From positions 16,825,502 through 16,889,501 of the forward strand of contig CM055114.1 in assembly GCA_029204225.1 (NCBI GenBank): a stretch of DNA of 64,000 bases, read 5' to 3'. This document shows positions 19,834 through 29,919 of this stretch, one piece after another. The notes under the pieces were generated by a model, which saw only the letters and a program-made list of their open reading frames with translations, had not been told where the DNA came from and did no database searches. Made by a program: the position numbers and the translations under genes. The stretch is from Diphasiastrum complanatum (Eukaryota; Streptophyta; Lycopodiopsida; Lycopodiales; Lycopodiaceae). Each line of letters opens with the position of its first letter. The stretch's first letter is position 1.

Positions 19834-20915
19834 TCACACTTCTACCCCAAGGCAGTAATGCATCAGGCTGAGATCTGTCATCTCAAACTGTTCCATGAGG
19901 TCTTTCTTGACCATGTCTATCATCTCTTGATTATTTCCCGTAATAATCAAGTCATCAACATAAAGAGCAATCAAAGCAACCATACCATCAAAGCATAAGA
20001 CATATAGATTTGGATCAGAATGTGTTCTCACCATCCCTTTTGAACGAAAGCAGGCATCAATCCTGCTATACCACGCACGTGGTGCTTGTTTAAGAACATA
20101 AAGCACTTTCTTCAAGCGACATACTTTATTTTCCTGTCCCTTCGTTACAAAGCCTTCAGGTTGATCCATGAACACTTCTTCTTCTAACTCACCATTTAGA
20201 AAAGCAGATTTCACATCCATCTGATGCAAAGGCCAACCAAAATGTGAAGCTAAGGCAATAGGTAGACGTAGAGTATTCCACTTGCAAACCGGCGCAAAGG
20301 TCTCCTCATAGTCGATGCCTTTATTTTGTGCGTACCCTTTGATCACCAATCTTGCTTTGTGCTTTACTATACTTCCATCTGCATGGTACTTAGTCTTGTA
20401 TACCCATTTGCAACCAATGGGTTTCTTGCCAACTAGTGGTTCTACTAAGTCCCATGTGCTATGCTTATCAATTGACTCCATCTCCTCTCCCATGGCCTTG
20501 ACCCAAATGTCATCATCCTTCGCTTCACCATAAGTCGAAGGTTCTTTGCTTTGAATAATGCTAGATAAGAGAGCATAATTTGCTTCATAACTTTCAGGTA
20601 GTATCTTCTCTCTTGTTGATCTTTGTAGCTCTCCCTGGTTAGATGATCCTGTAAAGTCATCTATGTTGCGGCTCTCCAACAATCTCTCAAACCACTTAGG
20701 GAGCTTCCTGTCAGGCTTCCTGGTGAAAATGTATCCCACGGTACATCCTTCTCCTTGCGTTTGTCACTTGCAACTTCAATCCTTTTTGCACCAAAAGGTC
20801 TGTCCCTACCTCTCCAACCTATTTCTTGAGGTTCGATAGTAGTATCTTGAGATGTATCCTCATGTTCATCACTCGTAAGGTCAATGAATGAATCATCATT
20901 AGGTGATATCCTCAC
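19834..20915 (-). pseudogene. Cop-E integrase-RT linker and RT core
   Basis: RT core in frame 20739-19834: [74 protein letters not shown] and LYVDDLIITG, with both catalytic Asp residues. A shift near 20700 connects to the linker frame 20915-20661 (DTTIEPQEIGWRGRDRPFGA). LYGLKQAP has become LYVLKQAP. RT otherwise looks normal for copia. Confidence 0.88.
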
Positions 20916-20941
20916 TATACCATCTTTCCCAATGGATGTGT

Positions 20942-21793
20942 CTATTTGTCAGCATCCTCGTCTTCATACATCTTGGATTCATCAAAGATAACATCACGGC
21001 TTATATGGATTTTGTTTTTGACTGGATCAAAACATCTATATCCCTTCACACGATCATCATATCCTAGGAATATGCACTTGATATCTTTTACATCAAGTTT
21101 ATGTCTCTCTTCCTTAGGAATGTGTACAAAGGCTTTACATCCAAAGATTCGCAAGTGGTTCACCTTTGGCTTCTTCTTCGTGAATGCTTCCTCAGGTGTT
21201 ATCTTTGGTATGGCAATGGTAGGACTTCTATTTTGAAGATAGACTGTCGTGCTATATGCTTCTGACCAAAAATCTTTTGGTAGTTTCATCTCAGCTAGCA
21301 CAGATCTGGCACTTCTCACAATTGTACGATTCTTGCGCTCAGCTACACCATTGAGAGCAGGAGTATGAGCTTGCGTAAATTGTCTTTTAATCCCACAGTG
21401 ATCACAAAGATCATTGAAGTCATTAGACTTGTACTCACCTCCACTATCTGATCTTAGGACTTTGATCTTCCTACCTGTCTGATTTTCGACCAATGCTTTG
21501 AAGCTCTTGAAGTTATCAAATGCATCTGATTTCTTCTTCAAGAAGTAGATCCACGTCTTACGTGACATATCATCAATAAAGGTCATGAAATAGAAGGCTT
21601 TACCTAAGGACATGGTCCTCATAGGCCCGCATAAATCTGTGTGGATTAAATCCAGGATGTTCTTTGCTCTTGCAACACCCCCTTTATTGAACTTCTCTTG
21701 ATGCTGCTTCCCATATACACAAGATTCGCACATCGATTTTAAGTGATCTTCTATGGTAGGCAATCCTGTTACCATCTCCAAATTTCTCATCAA
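20942..21793 (-). pseudogene. Cop-E integrase core and C-terminus
   Basis: 283 open codons: CESCVYGKQHQEKF (the CC of the zinc domain), LDLIHTDLCGPM (first Asp), VLRSDSGGEYKSNDF (second Asp), NGVAERKNRTIVRSARSVL (Glu), then RSPTIAIPKITPEEAFTKKK and the GKP-type C-terminal region ending HISRDVIFDESKM. All three catalytic acids are present. The pre-integrase HH half is in the neighbouring frame (21790-22185), separated by a shift. Confidence 0.9.
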
Positions 21794-22185
21794 ACTGAGC
21801 TTCCCAAGTTCAAGTGACCAAGCCTCTTATGCCGCAACTCAGTTTGCGATGGAATTGATGATACAAGTCCATGTTGCCCCTTAATTGTAGCATTCAACTT
21901 GTAAAATTTTGTATTGGGCTCTCTTACTCCATCCGTAATAACTTTGAACTTTTGGTTCACATCCTTCACAAAGCAACGATCATGGGCGAATTCTACTTTC
22001 AACTTTTGATCAGTAATGACTCCAACAAAAAGTAGATTTTTCTTCAAACCTGGTATATAAAGTACCTCCCTGATCATCCTGCTTTTGCCATCAGGTAGTT
22101 GGATTGAAACGGTGCCTATCCCCTTGATCTTGCACACCTCACCATTTGCTTGTGAAACAGATGTTCCATTATCCAGCACCTTCAA
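21790..22185 (-). pseudogene. Cop-E protease C-terminus and pre-integrase domain
   Basis: Contains the rest of the protease fold (IKGIGTVSIQLPDGKSRMIR, EVLYIPGLKKNLLFVGV) and the pre-integrase motif LRHKRLGHLNLG. It is joined to the protease active site (22195-22566) by a nonsense codon and to the integrase by a shift. Confidence 0.85.
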
Positions 22186-22194
22186 ACTACTGAA

Positions 22195-22566
22195 TCAATT
22201 CTTGTCACCTGTCATGTGTCTTGTGGCTCTCGAGTCAATATACCATGCTTGATCATCTTGATTAGATGACCATGCAGATATGAAGATGCTAGAGTCTTCA
22301 ATCTCACCCTCATTGACAAGGTTACCTACTTGTTTTGGTTTTCCCTTGTCTTGTTCTGCCAGTAATTTGTGACATTCACTCTTCCAATGGCCCTTTTTAC
22401 CACAATGGAAGCACTTGTCTTTCTTCTTAGTTTTACTGGAAGATCTCACATCCTTCTGAGACTTGGCAAATTGCTGCTTAGACTTCTTCTTGCCCTTGCT
22501 CTTGCCTTGTTTTTGGCGTGTCGCAAGTGCCTGATCGTTAGTATTTTGACGTCTAGCTTTCACCAT
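22195..22566 (-). pseudogene. Cop-E nucleocapsid and protease active site (mutated)
   Basis: A basic Lys-rich stretch, one zinc knuckle CFHCGKKGHWKSEC with exact spacing, then the protease site AWYIDSRATRHMTG. The universal Asp-Ser/Thr-Gly triplet is Asp-Ser-Arg here, a Gly to Arg change (one G to A step) that should destroy protease activity. A stop follows at MTGDKN. Confidence 0.88.
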
Positions 22567-22584
22567 TTCTCGTCGTTGCTCTTC

Positions 22585-23145
22585 CTACATCAAGATTCCT
22601 ATGAGCTCGTCAAAGGTTGGCAATCTTTCTCTTGATGTTATTCCGCTCACAAACATCTGATAGGGTTCTGGAATGCCGCATAATGCATTGTGCACCAGCT
22701 CCACATCACGTATGCGCTCACCAATAGAATGCAGTTCATCTCTCATTGTCTTGATTCTGGTCATGTACGTCTGAATGTGCTCTCCTTTCTCCATGCGGGC
22801 ACTATTCAACTTTGACTTCAAAAACATGATTCTTGACGGATTTGATGTCTCGAACTGCTCCTTTAGCACATTTCATGCATGTCTGGGTGTAACAGCATCA
22901 CAAATGTGGGTAATGATGTGATCCTTCACTGACAAGTTAATGAAGGTCAAAGCTTTCCTCATCTTTTTGTCGAACACTTTGATATCTGCTTCATTTGGGG
23001 GCCTTCTCTCATCACCTGTGACGACTTCCCACACGTCTTTCTCCATCAGTATGTTTTTCATTTTGAATTTCCACACTGCATAGTTGGAAATCCCGTCCAA
23101 TTTGCTACTTTCACTCAAAATGGACTCTCCCATGTTTGCCATCAC
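22585..23145 (-). pseudogene. Cop-E gag capsid domain
   Basis: Frames 23145-22873 (ILSESSKLDGISNYAVWKFK, NLSVKDHIITHICDA) and 22869-22585 (LKEQFETSNPSRIMFLKSKL, YMTRIKTMRDELHSIGERIR, LPTFDELIGILM) are one gag read through a TGA at about 22870 (TGG in relatives), then a TAG before EEQRREMVKA leads to the nucleocapsid. The gag start ATG at 23145 was chosen because it opens the usual copia gag N-terminus. Confidence 0.9.
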
Positions 23146-24423
23146 AAAACTACTTGAAAATTTTGCCTTAGACTAAGAATAGTATGTCGAGGCCAACAGT
23201 GATGTCAGAAGTTGAAAATAATGACCTGCACTTTTTCCCTTACCAGGCCACTCGTTGCTTTTCCACCAATTTGTAAGCCCAATCGGCGTCGCCTTCCGAA
23301 ATGCACTCAGTCGTCAACTCCCAACAACGTGCCCAGTGGAATGGTGACATCACTTCTGGTGTACTCCGAACACATTCTCCACTGCAATCACTCTGTTTTG
23401 TTGTACCGTACTTGTAGGTACAGTCCGAGTGCCCTTCGTTTGGAGGTTATAGCCTTTCGTTTGGGTCAAAACAGGCAAAGGACCCAAAAATAGGGACTTT
23501 TCTAATTTTTGAACTGTTTCTTCACCTTGAAGAAACTTCACTCTTCACTTGTGAAGGGACCCAACTCAACTTTCAGTATGAAAATTTTTAATGAAGTTGA
23601 AGGCCAGAATGCACTTCACTTCTTTAGGGCTCTGCTCAAATCCCATCCAATGGCTTATAGCAATCCAACGGCCCACATGAAGCTCATCCCTACCATTGAT
23701 TATCTTGTATCTGGATCCAACGATCTAGATTTCATTTGGGCATTAAGCCGAATCCCTGGAGCCACGACACACTCCTATACACTGAGTCGTCACCCTCCTT
23801 CCCATCGTGCGATCTGCTTGCAGGCTCTTCTCCTCTTGCTTACCAGCTATGGCTTCACCAAGGTTTTCACTTGCCCTACAAAACGCGATTCAGCACCCTT
23901 TTTGATGCGCAGCCACCCACGGCCCTCTGTGATTTTGCTTAGCTAAGCAGGGCGCCCTCCTTCAAACTTTTACAGCTCCAAAAAGAGTTCAAAATGGAGA
24001 GAAATCTCTGATTTTGTGCTTCCAAACCCCAAACCAGGGTTTTTCACACAAATCTTTTTTTGGCTTCCAATTCACAGTGTTTTGATAGGCCTATCCTCTT
24101 CCTCTGAGGTCGTCCTATTGCTGGAAAGCTGATGCGTCAATCCGTTCATCAAATGGTATCCGATTGAATGCACACTGACTGCAAACACCAAATAGCCTGC
24201 TTCGGAATTTCAAAATTCCGTTTTTTGAGGTTCTGATTCAGCCGACAACCCTTGTCTCTGAATCCTCACACAGTCTCAAGCTCACCAAGCTTCTGTGTGC
24301 TAAACTCTCTGTACCAGTGTTTTCCTTTCTGTCTTAAACCCGTCGTAAACCCCAAACTCTCATAAGACAATTCTCCTTAAGCTCTCTTCAACGGCGATGT
24401 TGTACTATGTACACTCCATGTAC
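23146..24423 (-). other. Cop-E leader, no gene seen
   Basis: About 1.28 kb between the primer site and gag. No retroelement protein motif is found on either strand; scattered frames here are short and without recognisable domains. It is the untranslated leader by position. Confidence 0.7.
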
Positions 24424-24436
24424 GGCTCTGATACCA
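24424..24436 (-). other. Cop-E primer binding site (initiator tRNA-Met type)
   Basis: Minus strand TGGTATCAGAGCC abuts the right LTR with no spacer. This fixes the LTR end at 24437. Confidence 0.93.
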
Positions 24437-24710
24437 ACTTAGAATTTGTTTTGCACAAGAACACAGATCATGCTACACAGTAACACAGACCGAAAACACT
24501 CTCCACGGCAAGCTCACATAGCAACTGTATTTCTCAAAATGAAATTACACTGTACATATAGCTGTTCACTCAGGCAACCCATGCATGACCCAGGTTGCCG
24601 TTGGCGGGATGCGTGTCCCGTCGACTTGCCTCGTGACGAGGCCAACTGATCCTTATCCACTGATAGGACCCACAATACAGTAAGACAGTGATTCTACTTT
24701 AATTCTAACT
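24437..24710 (-). repeat. Cop-E 5' LTR, 274 bp
   Basis: Aligned without gaps to 18687-18960 with about 18 differences, 17 of them transitions. Flanked by the primer site on the left and target duplication gaaac on the right. Confidence 0.92.
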
Positions 24711-25084
24711 GAAACAAATCAGCTCAAAGTAGACAGGAGAACAATAATTAGCTCAAAGTCTATTTTATTCACAATAAATCAGAAGCATTTGACAAATTCA
24801 CAGAGTATGTGAATTGGACAAAGAGATACACTAGTAATAAAGTGGAGTAGATCAGAACAGATCGAGGTGGAGAATACATCTCGAATCAATTCATTGGCTT
24901 CTGCAATGATCATGCTATCATTCACAGAAGGACTGCATCTTATACACTGCAACACAACGGTGTTGCAAAAAGAAAGAACAGGACCCTAATGGAAGCTGCC
25001 ATATGCATGGTGGCCTACTCGAAAGCTCCAAGAGTGATGTGGGCTGAAGCATTAGCTACAGTTGCTTACATTCAGAACAGGGTA
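24711..25084 (+). pseudogene. Cop-B integrase core fragment
   Basis: Plus-strand continuation of Cop-B after the Cop-E insertion: EYVNWTKRYTSNKV, then a stop, then IRTDRGGEYISNQF (second catalytic Asp), HNGVAKRKNRTLMEAAICMV (the catalytic Glu of AER is Lys in this copy) and WAEALATVAYIQNR. It is cut at 25084 by the Cop-C LTR. The N-terminal integrase and protease are absent. Confidence 0.85.
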
Positions 25085-25490
25085 TGATGAGATTTGTACC
25101 TATCATGCACCTACCAAGCATGACTCTTGGATCTAGGCTAGGGTTTTCACATTAGGTCAAGAAAGTTGAGTCTACTTCCTTATTACATGTTGTATTTTCA
25201 CCTAACTTGGAAAAGGAAGTGTCTTTTACTATGTATTCCCATTCTCCATAGCGAGGAGATAGAAACTTCTTGGAGCCTCAAGGAGAAACTCGAGTTTTCT
25301 TTCTATAAACTGTAATTGCTATTGATTCCAATGAAACCCAGCTTTGGCACACTCAAAACTCTGTCTACAGGCCGTACTACAGCCTGATCTTCACGCGTGG
25401 GAACTCGGACTATAGTTTATGATCAAGTTTTTTATTGTCTCTACTTGTTTTCTATCAAACCCCATATTCATTGGATCACTGTAATTTCAT
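25085..25490 (+). repeat. Cop-C candidate 5' LTR
   Basis: Begins tgatgagatt exactly where Cop-B's integrase frame breaks, with gggta before it as a possible target duplication. A tataaa lies at about 25305. It ends near tttca(t), followed by ccggtgtcag, which may be a decayed tggtatcag primer site. No partner LTR was found, so the boundaries are inferred. Confidence 0.5.
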
Positions 25491-25893
25491 CCGGTGTCAG
25501 TTTGATGTAATTTTTGGTGCAAATCCTAAGATAAGATACCAATATCACTTGCCATTAATTAGTTTTGAATTTGTTTCATGATAACTAATTAATCTAGGCT
25601 AATCTTAGACCTTCTTAAAGTGGAAACTAGGTCTAGAAAGTACATTAAAGTGAAAGAGAGAAATAGAGTCATTCTATTGTCCAAAAATAGCCAAGATTGG
25701 CAAGATTTGCTTGAGATAGTTTCCACTCCATCTTATCCTCATTCCAGCTTGTGAGAGAGTGATAGAACTATGATTACAAGTCCATCTGTTGGATTAGAAG
25801 TCAACATTTGAGGGAAACACTACAAGTTAGAAACCTTTGTGAGTTTCAAGTTCAAACAAATCTATATCTTGTGTGTAGAATTTCACTAGTAAG

Positions 25894-26502
25894 ATGGGAT
25901 CTGCTGGAGCATACCTTCTAGAAGCTAGTGAAAGGTTAAATTCTACCAATTATGCTATCTGGAAAGTGAGGATGGAGTCACTCATGGTGCTCCAGGATGT
26001 TTATGAGTTTCTGATTGATGATGAAGATGAACCTCTAGGTGCACAGGAGTTAGCTAAATACAAGAGAAGATCTAGGCTTGCACTTCACTGTGTGAAGATG
26101 AATGTAAACAATTATTTGTTGAGAGAAGTATCAGCTTGTACTAGTGCTAAAGAGGCTTGGGAATCTTTAAGATCATTCTATGAGTCTAGTAACACTTCGA
26201 GGGTACTCATGCTTAGGAATCAGATTCTACAAAGCATGAAGAGGAGTGATGAGAGTGCACAGGTTTATGTGCTCATAATCAAGTCTCTCAATAGGAAGTT
26301 AGCTTCCATTGGAGAGAAGATTCAAGATAGTGAGCTTGTTCAGATTGTCCTTAATGGTCTAGGGAGTGACTTTTCAAATTTGGTCCAAAGCTTTGCAATC
26401 CGAGACACTTTTCCCACTATAGAAAAGCTTCATAGTGTATTAGTGGCTGAAGAGTGTAGGATGATGCATACCAATGCAAGAATGAATGCTATTTTTCTAT
26501 AG
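25894..26502 (+). pseudogene. Cop-C gag capsid domain
   Basis: 202 codons starting MGSAGAYLLEASERLNSTNY and IWKVRMESLM, close to Cop-A gag, then LHCVKMNVNNYLLREVSACT and KLHSVLVAEECRMM. It ends in TAG (26500-26502), after which the same phase continues DGDEKANFSFKGKKKTNGKK into the basic nucleocapsid part. Confidence 0.88.
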
Positions 26503-27180
26503 GATGGTGATGAGAAAGCTAATTTCTCATTCAAAGGCAAGAAGAAGACCAATGGCAAGAAGAAGCACTTCAAGGAGACCAAGGAGGAGGAGGAGGCTTC
26601 AAGCTCAAAGGGCAAGATCAAAGACAAGTCCAAGTACAAATGTTTTTTCTGTGGAAAGAAATGACATTCTGCATCAGAATGTCTCCAGAAGAAGAAGGCA
26701 CAAGAGAGCAAACAAAGCAACATTGCACATCAGGAGGAGGAGGAGGATGAAGAAGAGTCATCATTGACGGTTTCCAACAAACCACCATCATCCAAGAGCA
26801 ACACCAATGATTCTTGGTGGATTGATAGTGGGGCTAGTTCCCACATGACATATCAAAAGGACATTTGCTCAACTTTACTTTCTTACAATGATTTACATAG
26901 ATCAATCTATACTGCAAGTAGTCAAGAACGTAAGATAATTGGAATAGGAACCATTCCATTGTATGTTGGATCATCCAAAAGGATGAACCTTGAGAATGTT
27001 CTTTATGCTCCTAACTGGCCAATTAATGGATAATGGCCTTGATGTACAATTTAAGCATGGAGTTTTTTCCATCCTTAGAAATGATGCATGTATAGCCAAA
27101 GGCTTTAAGCAAGGTAGATTGTTTAAGCTTGATGCTAATATTGCAGTGGAGAGTGTTAACTTGGAAAAGGTGAATCTATG
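26503..27180 (+). pseudogene. Cop-C nucleocapsid and protease
   Basis: The zinc knuckle reads CFFCGKK, a stop, then HSASEC: the Gly before His is now TGA, so the knuckle is split by a stop. Glu-rich spacer, then protease SWWIDSGASSHMTYQKDICS with the active site intact, and NLENVLYAP. A deletion or shift near 27010 removes the middle of the usual ITKNLLSV segment and continues as QLMDNGLDVQFKHGVFSILR. Confidence 0.85.
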
Positions 27181-28220
27181 GTTGCAAAGGAGCTTGCAGT
27201 TGGACTCTCCAACCATTTGTCAAAGTGTGGGAAGAGATGTGAAGCATGCAGCCTCTTAAAGGCTCACAAAGTATCCTTCTCAATATCTAAATCAAGATCA
27301 AGCTCTCCTCTTGAACTCATCCATTTGGATGTTCATAGCTTTTCACATGATTCTAATGGTGGTTTTAAGTATTATGTAGTCTTCATTGATGACTATTCTA
27401 GATATTGTTGGATGTACCTCTTGTCTAGCAAATCTATGGTGTTTGATTCTTTTGTAAAGTTCAAGATTTTGGTAGAAAATCAACTTAGTACCAAGATTAA
27501 GGTATTAAGGAGTGATAATGGAGGTGAATATATCTCCAATAAGTTGATTGACTTTTGTAGTTCTAATGGCATAAAGAAGGAGTTGTCATGTCCATCCACC
27601 CCTCAACAAAATCGAGTGAGTGAGAGAAGAAATAGATCTCTTTGTGAGTGTGCTAAGGCCTTAGGGCTAGATGCTTCTCTATCCAAACCATTTTGGGGTG
27701 AAGCAATAACTTGTGCTAATTATTTGTGCAATAGATTGCCAAACCAAGCCATTGGAGGAATTACACCATTTGAAGCTCTATTTGGAGAGAAGCCCAATCT
27801 CAAGGATCTCAAAGTTTTTGGATCCACTTGCTATGTACACCAATCCTTGGATAAGAGGAAGAAGGATGATGCAACATCCATCAAAGGCATCTCTTGTGGG
27901 ATATGGTGAGAATAGCAAAGGATATAGAGTCTTCAATCCCATCACTAGCAAGGTGATAGTGAGTAGGGATGTTATTTTTTATGAAGGACATGCTTGTGAT
28001 TTGGATGATAATGCTACTAATCATCTTGATGCCAAGGATCATGCTAGGATGGAGGAGGAGCTTCCAAGTGAAGAAGAACTTGAGGATCCACCTCAATATG
28101 CAACTCCAAGAACTCCAAGAAGATCTACAAGGGCAAGGATCGAGCCATTGAGGCTCAACTTTCATGGTCAAGGTGATCAAAGGGAAGGCTCATCATCTTT
28201 CACATCTTACACCTTTTTTT
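27178..28220 (+). pseudogene. Cop-C integrase and linker
   Basis: CGKRCEACSLLKAHK (zinc CC), LELIHLDVHSFSHDSNGG (Asp), VLRSDNGGEYISNK (Asp), then PQQNRVSERRNRSLCECAKA with the Glu kept but Gly-Val-Ala changed. The C-terminal part continues after a shift at 27890 (VGYGENSKGYRVFNP, SKVIVSRDVIFYEG) into an acidic, Pro-rich linker (ELEDPPQYATPRTPRRSTRA) before RT. The HH half of the zinc domain lies at a deletion near 27170. Confidence 0.87.
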
Positions 28221-29170
28221 TCAATGTTAGATGAGCCAACATGCTATGAAGATGCTTGTAAATCTAAAAGTTGGATGGATGCTATGCAAGTAGAGTATGA
28301 TGCTCTCATTGAGAATCATACTTGGGATCTTGTGGATCTTCCTCAAGGGAAGAAACCTCTTGATTGCAAGTGGGTATTTAGATTGAAGTATAATCAAGAT
28401 GGATCAATAAGTAAGCATAAAGCTAGGCTTGTAGCCAAAGGTTTTTTACAAACCAAAGGCATTGATTATGATGAGACTTTTGCTCATGTGGCTAAGCTTG
28501 TTACTATCAGGTTGATCATTAGTCTTGCTACAACCTTCAATTGGGATCCAAATTGATTTCAGAAATGCATTCCTCAATGGTTATTTGGAGGAAGAGATCT
28601 ACATGAGGCAACCCGAGGGCTTCATCAAGGCAAAGCATGAAGGAAAGGTGTGTTTCTTGAAGAAGAGTCTTTATGGGCTCAAGCAAGCACCTAGAGCATG
28701 GTACTCTAGGCTAAACTCTTTTCTCATTTCCATCAATTTTGTAATGAGTGCCTATCATCCTCATTGTACATAAGATTTTATGATGGCATGATCATTATTC
28801 TTGTTTTGTATGTAGATGACATTATCTTGAGTGGTATTAGAGATGTAAAAATTGTTTTAGCAAAAGAGTTTAAGATGGTAGATCTCAGCCTATTGAGCTT
28901 CATTCTTGGAATAGAGGTTATTAGAGGATGTGATTTTAGCTTTATTTGTCAATCTAAATACTCTACATCCATTCTAAATAGATTTGGAATGAAGAATTGT
29001 AAAGGCATTGGTACACCAATGGAGCAACATGTAAAAGCATCTATTGGTTGTGACGAAGCATCTTTTGAGGACATCACATTATATAGAAGGCTTATTGGCT
29101 CCTTGATTTATTTAACTATAACTAGACGTTATCTTAGTTATAGTGTTGGAAAGTTAAGCCCATTCATGCA
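28221..29170 (+). pseudogene. Cop-C reverse transcriptase
   Basis: DEPTCYEDACKSKSWMDAMQ, KKPLDCKWVFRLKYNQDGS and HKARLVAKGFLQTKGIDYDE. A break near 28555 occurs where QMDV should be (only [18 protein letters not shown] remains, with the Asp kept). Then [20 protein letters not shown], another break near 28770, and LYVDDIILSG (catalytic YVDD). Order and motifs are normal; the breaks make it inactive. Confidence 0.88.
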
Positions 29171-29810
29171 AAATCCTCTAGTTTCACATTGGAATGGCCA
29201 AAAGAGTTCTTAGGTACATCTCATCTACTAAGAATTTTGGCATTTTGTATAGAGAGACTAATCTTGGCATAAGAGCCTATAGTGGCTCGGATTTTGCAAG
29301 TGACAAAATGGATAGAAGATCAACAAGTGCTTTTGCCACCTTTCTATGTGATGGAGTAGTATCATGGCTTTCCAAAAAGCAAGATACCATCTCCTTATCT
29401 TCCACAGAATCTGAATACAAGGCCTTGACATCAACATGCAAGGAAATCTTGTGGCTCAAAGGGCTATTGGTGGAGCTTCATGTCATGGAGGAGGAGATCC
29501 CTATCATCTATTGTGACAGCCAATCAGCCCAATCACTTGTAGATAATCCTACATTCCATGCAAGGAGCAAACACAACGAGATTGCTCACCATTTTGTGAG
29601 GGAGAAAGTGCAAGCCAAAGAGATCAAGCTCCAACATGTGTCATCATCAAGTTGCTTGGCTGATTTGTTTACTAAGCATTTATCTAAAGACTCAATTGTC
29701 AAGCTTAGATCTTCAATTGCAGTGATTGATAAAAGTATTGTAGTTTCCAAGGCTAGATTTGAGGAGGAGAGACCTCCTTGGTCTAAGGTGAGAGGTGCTC
29801 TTGGTTAGCT
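29171..29810 (+). pseudogene. Cop-C RNase H and 3' end
   Basis: KRVLRYISSTKNFGILYRET, then SGSDFASDKMDRRSTSAFAT, VSWLSKKQDTISLSSTESEY, HARSKHNEIAHHFVREKV and CLADLFTKHLSKDS. The final residues of the open frame (about PPWSKVRGALG) come from the TRG-J-like segment and are not original Cop-C protein. Confidence 0.87.
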
Positions 29811-29850
29811 CTGGCTGAGTATCTTGGGAATTCATTAAAATCAGCCAACA
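29768..29850 (+). repeat. Fragment related to the TRG-J LTR
   Basis: 83 bases match 46706-46788 and 52866-52948 inside the two TRG-J LTRs (for example gtctaaggtgagaggtgctc), with roughly ten differences. It begins at the Cop-C polypurine tract, where Cop-C's 3' LTR should start. Confidence 0.75.
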
Positions 29851-29919
29851 CTGGCTGGTCAATTGAATATGGCCGAGCTTGGACGCGAACGTCTTCAAGG
29901 TGAATTGGATGCGTCGAAT

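Larger units (their letters stand above)
18687..24710 (-). mobile_element. Cop-E: full-length but decayed copia element with non-TG/CA LTR ends
   Basis: Both 274-bp LTRs (18687-18960, 24437-24710), the primer site next to the right LTR, the polypurine tract next to the left LTR, all gag-pol domains and a perfect 5-bp target duplication (gaaac at 18682-18686 and 24711-24715) are present. The LTRs differ at about 18 positions (roughly 6.6%), 17 of them transitions, so it is much older than Cop-A. Several stops and shifts split the polyprotein. It sits inside Cop-B between gag and integrase. Confidence 0.95.
16508..25084 (+). mobile_element. Cop-B: defective copia element on the plus strand, split by Cop-E and cut by Cop-C
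   Basis: 5' LTR (16508-17680), initiator-Met primer site, gag with two zinc knuckles (17796-18686), then the Cop-E insertion (18687-24710), then an integrase core piece (24711-25084) cut by Cop-C. Protease, the integrase N-terminus, RT, RNase H and the 3' LTR are missing. Cop-E's target duplication gaaac is present on both sides, so the protease gap was already there when Cop-E arrived. Caaag (16503-16507) is the likely left target duplication of Cop-B within Cop-D. Confidence 0.85.
25085..29767 (+). mobile_element. Cop-C: decayed copia element on the plus strand, no 3' LTR seen
   Basis: A candidate 5' LTR (25085-25490) is followed by a 400-base leader and a gag-pol read from 25894 to a polypurine-like stretch (29759-29771). 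The expected 3' LTR is missing. Instead, an 83-base piece related to the TRG-J LTR starts at the tract. The polyprotein has at least six breaks. It is the same family as Cop-D by protease and integrase phrases, and its gag is close to Cop-A's. Confidence 0.85.

Noticed and set aside
24040-24360. aaacccca/ccaaaccaggg words as an interstitial telomere repeat
   Set aside because: No tandem (TTTAGGG)n run; the words are scattered in the Cop-E leader.
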